From assembly GCF_024704835.1 (NCBI RefSeq), contig NZ_JAMXBE010000010.1, positions 169,096-216,313 on the forward strand: 47,218 nt of DNA, in the 5' to 3' direction. The notes below the pieces were generated by a model. It saw nothing but the letters and a program-made list of their open reading frames with translations, did not search any database and was not told the DNA's origin. Positions 42,501-47,218 of this stretch are shown piece after piece. The position numbers and the translations under genes were made by a program. How positions within the stretch are numbered: the first letter of the stretch is position 1; every line of letters starts with the position of its first letter. The DNA comes from Parapedobacter tibetensis. GTDB taxonomy: Bacteria; Bacteroidota; Bacteroidia; Sphingobacteriales; Sphingobacteriaceae.

Positions 42501-42636
42501 CCTATTCTTATGGACGAAATATTCAGGAATGGATCCAGAAGTGACAAGCGATTTCGATCCACGGTTTCTAGGGGAGGACAATCTTATTTTGCCACAACCT
42601 CGAATCTTTAATTTTGGGATTAATCTTCAGTTTTAA
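39520..42636 (+). CDS. SusC/RagA-family TonB-linked outer-membrane protein
   Basis: Outer-membrane transporter of 1038 residues. Signal peptide (LPYVCLMMVFVQARAQ), a carboxypeptidase-regulatory-like domain (VTGIVRDVEGRPLNGVSVSL), a TonB box/plug region opening DEVVVVGYGTQRKGDVTAAI, plug continuing with GVNVSGGSGAPGTQNRVSVR, IDGIPVL, EVLKDAAAAAIYGSRATNGV, and a long barrel to the aromatic end RIFNFGINLQF. It lacks the N-terminal secretin-like STN domain that many FecR-linked TonB receptors carry. It pairs with the SusD gene directly after it. The substrate is inferred from downstream enzymes to be phosphodiester-bearing. Confidence 0.96.
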   Translation: MNENRLRGIIKARRLHLWLPYVCLMMVFVQARAQTGAMVTGIVRDVEGRPLNGVSVSLESSTLGVKRNTSTDSNGIFTFSQIQPGDGYELKFSSIGFKPKVLDGYRIGNNDKLSLVIELEEALGELDEVVVVGYGTQRKGDVTAAIGTFRPTEENSRPVLGPEQMLQGKVAGVNVSGGSGAPGTQNRVSVRGIGSLSANNEPLYVIDGIPVLRHNAALLNMGENMNPLALLNPNDIESLEVLKDAAAAAIYGSRATNGVIIITTKSGKVGRTAVHVNYYQGMQDVSDSRQIKMAGSDLYIEVINEAIDNYNVQFGHNPGDANYMERKMNPYPGMGDTDWFKAVTRTAGVKNANLSFSSGTEKTQIFMSGGYMDQEGVIKTNRFQKVTSKLNLSHSLYDWLAIGTNSNISYSRNYRVPGSNSGATIMGRAISQRPYDRIYKPDGSYYKGGTDDLLRHNPIQVLNEGNAYLDNYRYLGNIHATAKLHRDIEFKSMVGLDAIYTKDLIHYYDTHPYGVGMGRMFDNRRLITNLLLENTLNYKKSFDKLHFTVLMGHSFQKVTSSSAAIDGQGFPSSSFEVLSVAAEINDAGTSLSDNALESYFARTSFSYNNKYLLNLSFRADGSSKFSPDNRWSYFPSVSAGWNISEEDFWNKDHGTDLKLRTSYGATGNQEGISSYAYHAQMSGGRNYNNQSGIGVSDLGNNTLTWETATQFDAGMDLSLFKGRLGFIADYFIKNTGNLLYSRPLHATTGFTSIVSNIGSMRNTGWEFTLDGNLDIGKVNWSSDFNISFVKNKLTSLIGDEALLIGSNRTLQVGHEVGSHYVYRVLGIYQHDEEVPESLYNNSNVRAGDLIYEDINNDGVIDVNDRQVVGSINPKFYGGWNHTLRYNNFDLSAFFTYSYGNDVYFSYRTFIERLGNGFFGFTEASAENRWVGAGTSNTVPRAIYGSPWNTQNSTRFLEDGSFIRLRSLILGYTLPTALTSKIKVKHLRLYAQADNLFLWTKYSGMDPEVTSDFDPRFLGEDNLILPQPRIFNFGINLQF

Positions 42637-42655
42637 TCAATAAAAAGGTAAGACC

Positions 42656-43951
42656 ATGTATAACCAGATGAAATATTTTTTGTGGATAACCCTAGGGGTA
42701 ATGCTCTTGCCATCTTGTGGCAAGCAACTTGATTTATACCCCTATTCATCAGTAACTCCGGGGAATGTAACGGAAAGCGATTTGGAGCCGCTAATAAATG
42801 GCTTATACAATGTAGTGCAGAATAGGCCGGGAAGAGAATCATATGTGATGTTTGATCTTGTGGGGGGTAATATGATCAATGCCGCCGGAGGCAATCAACT
42901 TGTCTTCATCAACAACATCTTACGCCCTGAACAAGGTTTGATGTCAACGGCTTGGAATGGTTACTACGCCGCATTGTATCAGGTGAATAATGCCATGGAG
43001 TCCGTGGAACCGCTACCCGATTCTGAGAAAAAACGCCGCCTGCTTGGAACGGCCCATTTCTTTCGGGCTTTGATTTATTATAATTTGGTAACCCGCTGGG
43101 GTGGGGTGCCTATATTGCGGGTAAAAACGGAGGATAAGCTGCCTCGGGATACCGAAGCAGCAGTATGGGCGTTCATTGAAGAGGACCTAACCGCAGCAAT
43201 ACCATCATTACCTTCATTTGCCACCGGGCTCAATGGCAACTATTTCTACCTTTCGCAGGAAGCTGCACAGGCGTTGATGGCAAGGGTAAAATTAATGACG
43301 GGTAAAACGGAAGAAGCAGCGATTTGGGCGGAAGCGATAATTACATCCAACCAGTTTCAGTTGGATGATTTTTCACGCATGTTCCGTGGACAAGATAATA
43401 ATGAGGTGATATTCTCCTTCGTAAACCTGAATGTTGAATCCAGTGTCAACCTGAGTACCATGTTTTATACCTATGCGCATCCGGTAGGAGGATCTTATGT
43501 CTATAAACCGAATGATGAGGTATTGGTATTATACGGAGAGGATGACAAGAGAAAAGCCATTTCGATCGATACCTATGAGGGGCTCGATGTTGTGAATAAA
43601 TATTCCAGTGGCCAAGCTGGTACGGATCCGATTATTGTCATCCGTTTGGCTGAGATATATCTAATCAGTGCTGAAGCTCAGGGCATGGCGGGATTGCCCC
43701 GTTTAAATGGATTGCGGCATGCACGCAATTTGCCACCTATAGCACCTGCCAATGAAACGGAATATGAGTCCGCGGTGACGTTGGAAAGGCGAAGAGAGCT
43801 GTTTGCGGAAGGATTTCGATACTATGATTTGGTAAGGAGGGGGGAAGCCGTGGAAACGTTGGGGATAGATCCCTCCAGACAAAAGTTCCCAATTCCTGAA
43901 AATGAACTGATTTTAAACGAATTAATGACGCAAAATGATGGATATAATTAA
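42656..43951 (+). CDS. SusD/RagB-family nutrient-binding lipoprotein
   Basis: Surface lipoprotein of 431 residues (shorter than many SusD proteins of 500-600) that caps the SusC channel. Lipobox LLPSC near residue 21. The tetratricopeptide-like SusD fold is visible: SDLEPLINGLYNVVQNRPGR, ALYQVNNAMESVEPLPDSEK, GTAHFFRALIYYNLVTRWGG, SQEAAQALMARVKLMTGKTE, and the C-terminal LRHARNLPPIAPAN, ERRRELFAEGFRYYDLVRRG. It starts about 20 bases after SusC. ATG at 42668 is a possible alternative start. Its last bases overlap the long frame of the next gene. Confidence 0.95.
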   Translation: MYNQMKYFLWITLGVMLLPSCGKQLDLYPYSSVTPGNVTESDLEPLINGLYNVVQNRPGRESYVMFDLVGGNMINAAGGNQLVFINNILRPEQGLMSTAWNGYYAALYQVNNAMESVEPLPDSEKKRRLLGTAHFFRALIYYNLVTRWGGVPILRVKTEDKLPRDTEAAVWAFIEEDLTAAIPSLPSFATGLNGNYFYLSQEAAQALMARVKLMTGKTEEAAIWAEAIITSNQFQLDDFSRMFRGQDNNEVIFSFVNLNVESSVNLSTMFYTYAHPVGGSYVYKPNDEVLVLYGEDDKRKAISIDTYEGLDVVNKYSSGQAGTDPIIVIRLAEIYLISAEAQGMAGLPRLNGLRHARNLPPIAPANETEYESAVTLERRRELFAEGFRYYDLVRRGEAVETLGIDPSRQKFPIPENELILNELMTQNDGYN

Positions 43952-43961
43952 AAAAGGTTGT

Positions 43962-44891
43962 ATGATGAACACAAGATGTTTTGGCCTCATCCTACTGTTG
44001 TTCATTGGCAATGGCATCAGTATTACATTTTCATCCTGTACAAAACAGGATCCTGTAGTTGATGGCGGACAGGTAGAATTAACTCCCCTTACTCAGATAT
44101 TGGTAGACAGTACGGGGTTAATTAGTAGGGTATTTAGTGATTCTACTTTTGTCGTGGCGCCGGGTGTGGAAGAAACTGATATTCACTACCTCTCCATGAA
44201 TGGGTATACCATGCGCGCATTTATATTGAAAATTGATCTAAACACAGAAGGCGTCTCCTGTGTGCCACTCACACCATATGGGTCGGTATCTTATGGCATG
44301 CAAACCATCCCCGATATGTTACAATATGTCATTTCCCCAACGGGCAGCGTACCCGTAGCTGGTATTAATGCCGATTTTTACAACATGAGTACAGGTGAAC
44401 CTAGGAGTATTGTACAACTGGATGGGGTGCCAATAAGGACCGTGATACCGGAGGGAAGGAGTTTCTTTGGTTTTCTGGAAAACGGGGACCCCATTATCGG
44501 TGGCCCTCAACAGTATCTTGCTTTTGCCGATCAAATTACAAACGCTTTGGGCGGCCATCATCGCTTGATTGATCATGGCCAAATTGTTTCCCAAACGGAT
44601 CTTTCCATTGAGCCACGGACAGCTGTGGGTTTCACAGCTGATGAAACGCTGTATTTCATCGTAGTGGATGGGCGTAGGTTTGATTATTCCAACGGGATCA
44701 CATTGCTTGACCTAGCCATTTTCATGAACGCCTTGGGTGCAAAGGAATCAATTAATCTCGACGGCGGGGGATCATCTACTTTTGTTATCAGGCATCCGAT
44801 GGCGGATGTTTGGCATGTACGTAACCGTCCATCGGATGGTGCACCTCGTAGCGTGGCAAATGGTTGGGCTATTTTGGCTGAAGAGCAATAA
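43962..44891 (+). CDS. Phosphodiester glycosidase (NAGPA domain) lipoprotein
   Basis: Exported protein of about 309 residues. The N-terminus LILLLFIGNGISITFSSCTK has a lipobox (TFSSC). The body is a phosphodiester glycosidase (NAGPA, PF09992) domain: VPVAGINADFYNMSTGEPRS, EPRTAVGFTADETLYFIVVD, ITLLDLAIFMNALGAKESIN and LDGGGSSTFVI, then PSDGAPRSVANGWAIL. The family includes the human uncovering enzyme, which removes N-acetylglucosamine from a phosphodiester. The frame is open to 43935 inside the SusD end, but the ATG at 43962 has a good AAAAAAGG before it and begins the signal peptide. In a SusC/D operon it suggests release of sugars linked by phosphodiester bonds. Confidence 0.92.
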   Translation: MMNTRCFGLILLLFIGNGISITFSSCTKQDPVVDGGQVELTPLTQILVDSTGLISRVFSDSTFVVAPGVEETDIHYLSMNGYTMRAFILKIDLNTEGVSCVPLTPYGSVSYGMQTIPDMLQYVISPTGSVPVAGINADFYNMSTGEPRSIVQLDGVPIRTVIPEGRSFFGFLENGDPIIGGPQQYLAFADQITNALGGHHRLIDHGQIVSQTDLSIEPRTAVGFTADETLYFIVVDGRRFDYSNGITLLDLAIFMNALGAKESINLDGGGSSTFVIRHPMADVWHVRNRPSDGAPRSVANGWAILAEEQ

Positions 44892-44934
44892 TGCAACATG
44901 TCATCCTAAATATTTAGCTATAAACTGATTCGAA

Positions 44935-46266
44935 ATGAAGATAATGAATGTTTTTTTAGGGGTAGTCATCATATGTGCAATCAACATATGTATGCTTTCT
45001 TGCAAGAAGGAGACTACTTCCAGCCAGGAAAGTAAAGAGCCAGTAATTGTTTCTTTCTGGCCTCAAAGTGGATATGGCAATGAAGTCGTTAGCATCTTGG
45101 GTCGTCAATTCGGCAATGACAGATCGGCTTTGAGCGTAACCTTCAGTGATCGTGAAGCGGTCATTCTGGAATCATCAACCGATGAGGTCAAAGTAGCTGT
45201 ACCGGTTAATGGAACAAGCGGGTTGGTGCAATTGCGGGTTGGAGATCGTGTATTTGATGTGGGGACATTTAATTATACCGAACCGGTTAATATTTATAAG
45301 GTGATTACCTATACCGGAAGCGGTATGACGGGGAAAAGTGATGGCCCATTGCTTCAGGCTACCTTTCATAATCCGGAAGGGGTGACGCTTGATGGTGCCG
45401 GCAATCTGTATGTGACGGATAGAAATAACAATGCCATCCGCAAAGTGGGGACAGATGGTATGGTCACCACGCTATTGGGTGGCACGGACGGTTTTGTTGA
45501 CGGTCCTTTGGAAATTGCCAAATTGGATTATCCATGGAAATCTGCTGTGGATGAAACAGGCAACATTTATATTGCTGATCGCGATAATCACAGTATCAGA
45601 AAGATAAGCATTGATGGCATGGTAAGTACCTTGGCGGGAACCGGACAGGCTGGATTTGTAGATGGTCCAGGTGAAATTGCCCGGTTTAACCAACCCATCG
45701 ATGTGGCTGTCGACCTTTCGGGTAATGTTTATGTAGCAGACAATAATAATCATCGAATACGTAAAATAGATCCTAACGGGATGGTAAGTACCGTCGCAGG
45801 GGATGGTACAGCTGGCTTTTCCGATGGAATGGCTACAAGTTCCCGGGTGAGGAACCCTTCGGGAATCGAAACGGACGAAGCGGGGAATGTATACATTGCC
45901 GATCGAAATAACCACCGTATTCGCAAGTTATCTGTTGATGGCCATTTGAGTACCATCAGTGGATTGGGAACAGCCGGAGCCGTGGATGGATCCTTAGCCC
46001 AGGCTTCTTTTAGTCAACCTTATGGTATTGCCTTGGATAATGATGGGAAACTTTATGTGGCGGATTTGGGAAGCAACAAAGTACGTTTGATAAATATCGG
46101 ATCGGAAACCGTGTTAACAATTGCTGGTTCTGCCGCTGGTTTTGCAGATGGCATTGGAGCTGCTGCAAGATTCAGTCAACCTACCGATATTGCGGTCGAT
46201 GATGAAGGTAATATCTATGTTGCCGATCTTGGTAATGCAAGAATAAGGATGATTTTTGTCGATTGA
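44935..46266 (+). CDS. IPT/TIG plus NHL-repeat surface lipoprotein
   Basis: Exported lipoprotein of 443 residues (VVIICAINICMLSCKKE, lipobox MLSC). Residues 35-120 are an IPT/TIG immunoglobulin-like domain (IVSFWPQSGYGNEVVSILGR; GTSGLVQLRVGDRVFDVGTF). The rest is an NHL beta-propeller of about six repeats with the core YVxDRxNNxIRKVxxxGxVxT: LYVTDRNNNAIRKVGTDGMV, IYIADRDNHSIRKISIDGMV, VYVADNNNHRIRKIDPNGMV, VYIADRNNHRIRKLSVDGHL. Such proteins often take the SusE/F place in PULs, binding glycan at the surface. Here it may hold the substrate for its enzyme neighbours. Function is inferred from context. Confidence 0.9.
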   Translation: MKIMNVFLGVVIICAINICMLSCKKETTSSQESKEPVIVSFWPQSGYGNEVVSILGRQFGNDRSALSVTFSDREAVILESSTDEVKVAVPVNGTSGLVQLRVGDRVFDVGTFNYTEPVNIYKVITYTGSGMTGKSDGPLLQATFHNPEGVTLDGAGNLYVTDRNNNAIRKVGTDGMVTTLLGGTDGFVDGPLEIAKLDYPWKSAVDETGNIYIADRDNHSIRKISIDGMVSTLAGTGQAGFVDGPGEIARFNQPIDVAVDLSGNVYVADNNNHRIRKIDPNGMVSTVAGDGTAGFSDGMATSSRVRNPSGIETDEAGNVYIADRNNHRIRKLSVDGHLSTISGLGTAGAVDGSLAQASFSQPYGIALDNDGKLYVADLGSNKVRLINIGSETVLTIAGSAAGFADGIGAAARFSQPTDIAVDDEGNIYVADLGNARIRMIFVD

Positions 46267-46295
46267 AATGCAAGTTACGTGTTAAAATCAATATT

Positions 46296-47165
46296 ATGAT
46301 ACCATTGAGAGCAACGATTACGTTTTTTTTTACCACCATGATCGGTACATGTTCCATTTATGCGCAGGGTAATTTCAAGGTGCTGTCATACAACGTCTTG
46401 AAAGGATTGCAGCAAGATACAGTAATCCATAAGGAGTATGTTGATTGGGTTAAGGAAATCGATCCCGATCTAATTGCATATCAGGAAATGAACGGCTTTA
46501 CCCAAGAAAGCATCGAAGAATTTGCAAGTAAATACGGACATCCCTACGCGGTAACATCAAAGGTTGATGGTTTTCCCGTAGCACTATCTTCAAAGCACCC
46601 TATCGTCAAAGTGGAAAAGGTGGTAGCCAATATGTGGCATGCATACCTCTATGCAAACATCAACGACGTTCATGTCTTTGTCGTGCATTTTTCGCCATTC
46701 AGCTATGTGAAGCGTCAATTTGAGATGAAAGAAATCATGGCACGTGCAGCCTTAATACCTTCGCATGAAAAGATTATTATCATGGGCGATTTCAATTCCC
46801 TTTCCTCAAAAGACTCAATAACCTACAACCAAAACTTACAGGCTTGGTTAGAACAATTAAAAACCAGAGAGGTCCAACATGACCATATCCGAAACCTGAA
46901 CGACAATAAACTGGACTACTCGGTAATGGAGATTGCGGAGGATATGGGATATCATGATTTGATGCACCAGCATACTGGCATATTTAAGCATAGTATTCCC
47001 ACTGAAAGGTATGCAACCCCCACTTCAGTAAGAAACCGTATAGACTATATACTGGCTAATTCCGCATTAGCTGATCAACTCAAGTCGATTGATATTATAC
47101 ACGATGAGGCAACCCATCATATGTCAGACCATTATCCTGTGCTTGCTATTTTCGATCTACAATAA
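46296..47165 (+). CDS. Secreted endonuclease/exonuclease/phosphatase-fold hydrolase
   Basis: Exported enzyme of about 289 residues from the ATG at 46296; the signal peptide is ITFFFTTMIGTCSIYAQ. The frame also opens at a TTG at 46263 overlapping the previous stop, but those residues are not signal-like. The EEP (DNase I-like) fold motifs are complete: VLSYNVLKG, LIAYQEMNGF (metal Glu), VFVVHFSPFSYVKRQFE (His), IIIMGDFNSLSS (Asp/Asn), RIDYILAN and MSDHYPVLAIFDLQ (catalytic Asp-His). Family members cut phosphodiester or phosphomonoester bonds in DNA, inositol phosphates, or sphingomyelin-like lipids; which applies here is unknown. As the last gene visible in the operon it may finish off phosphodiesters exposed by the NAGPA enzyme. 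Confidence 0.9.
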   Translation: MIPLRATITFFFTTMIGTCSIYAQGNFKVLSYNVLKGLQQDTVIHKEYVDWVKEIDPDLIAYQEMNGFTQESIEEFASKYGHPYAVTSKVDGFPVALSSKHPIVKVEKVVANMWHAYLYANINDVHVFVVHFSPFSYVKRQFEMKEIMARAALIPSHEKIIIMGDFNSLSSKDSITYNQNLQAWLEQLKTREVQHDHIRNLNDNKLDYSVMEIAEDMGYHDLMHQHTGIFKHSIPTERYATPTSVRNRIDYILANSALADQLKSIDIIHDEATHHMSDHYPVLAIFDLQ

Positions 47166-47218
47166 AATAGGACCGTAAGTTCAATTAAGAAATGCAACAA
47201 AAGTTAATTAACAATACC

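Noticed and set aside
45380-46250. Repeated DNA words in the NHL gene as a possible repeat array or CRISPR-like structure
   Set aside because: The repetition follows the NHL protein repeats in frame, with divergent codons and no spacers of constant length.
1-47218. tRNA, rRNA, CRISPR, insertion sequence or prophage
   Set aside because: No cloverleaf, rRNA block, regular repeat-spacer array, transposase or integrase sequence was seen on reading both strands.

Overview
The window reads as chromosomal DNA of a Bacteroidota bacterium, most likely a Sphingobacteriaceae-type organism (Pedobacter, Parapedobacter, Sphingobacterium or Olivibacter range; genus not determinable by eye). The reasons are a SusC/SusD pair driven by an ECF sigma factor and FecR anti-sigma factor, a DUF4374/PepSY/TonB-receptor set, GldA/GldFG-type ABC transporter parts, a BT_3928-type membrane protein, the two-domain DUF1599 protein, a very large LptD, and several upstream sequences matching the phylum-specific -7 promoter element TAnnTTTG. 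Gene density is high. No rRNA, tRNA, CRISPR array, transposase or phage gene was seen.

Region by region: 1-5.5 kb holds mixed housekeeping genes (DtxR-type metal regulator, GNAT acetyltransferase, sucD, SpoU-type rRNA/tRNA methyltransferase, rpsT) and a secreted DUF1080 protein with an AraC regulator. 5.5-9.4 kb holds a GldF-GldG fusion, a small outer-membrane barrel and a GldA-like ATPase. 9.5-12.9 kb holds a lipoprotein glycerophosphodiester phosphodiesterase and an aroK / BT_3928-like / DUF1599 operon. 12.9-14.1 kb is a two-gene cassette of a HipA-fold kinase and a DUF3037 protein. 14.2-15.9 kb is the cysE-cysM cysteine biosynthesis pair. 16-21.7 kb holds tex, a TatA-type translocase subunit and a large M14 metallopeptidase, followed by the decayed end of a probable surface lipoprotein gene.

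22.2-28.5 kb is an iron-uptake-like locus: TonB-dependent receptor, DUF4374 lipoprotein and PepSY membrane protein on the minus strand, with a divergent AraC regulator. 28.6-37.5 kb holds a MATE exporter, a 2-oxoacid dehydrogenase E2, cinA, and a cell-envelope group: lptD divergent from an N-acetylmuramoyl-L-alanine amidase and an MlaD-type MCE protein.

37.7-47.2 kb is a polysaccharide-utilization-like locus with its own sigma/anti-sigma switch: SusC, SusD, a NAGPA-type phosphodiester glycosidase, an IPT/NHL-repeat lipoprotein and a secreted endonuclease/exonuclease/phosphatase-fold enzyme, all tightly packed on the plus strand. It shows no classical glycoside hydrolase within the window. The inferred job is capture and cleavage of a phosphodiester-containing glycan or glycolipid; this is the most unusual system here. 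The operon may run past the right edge.
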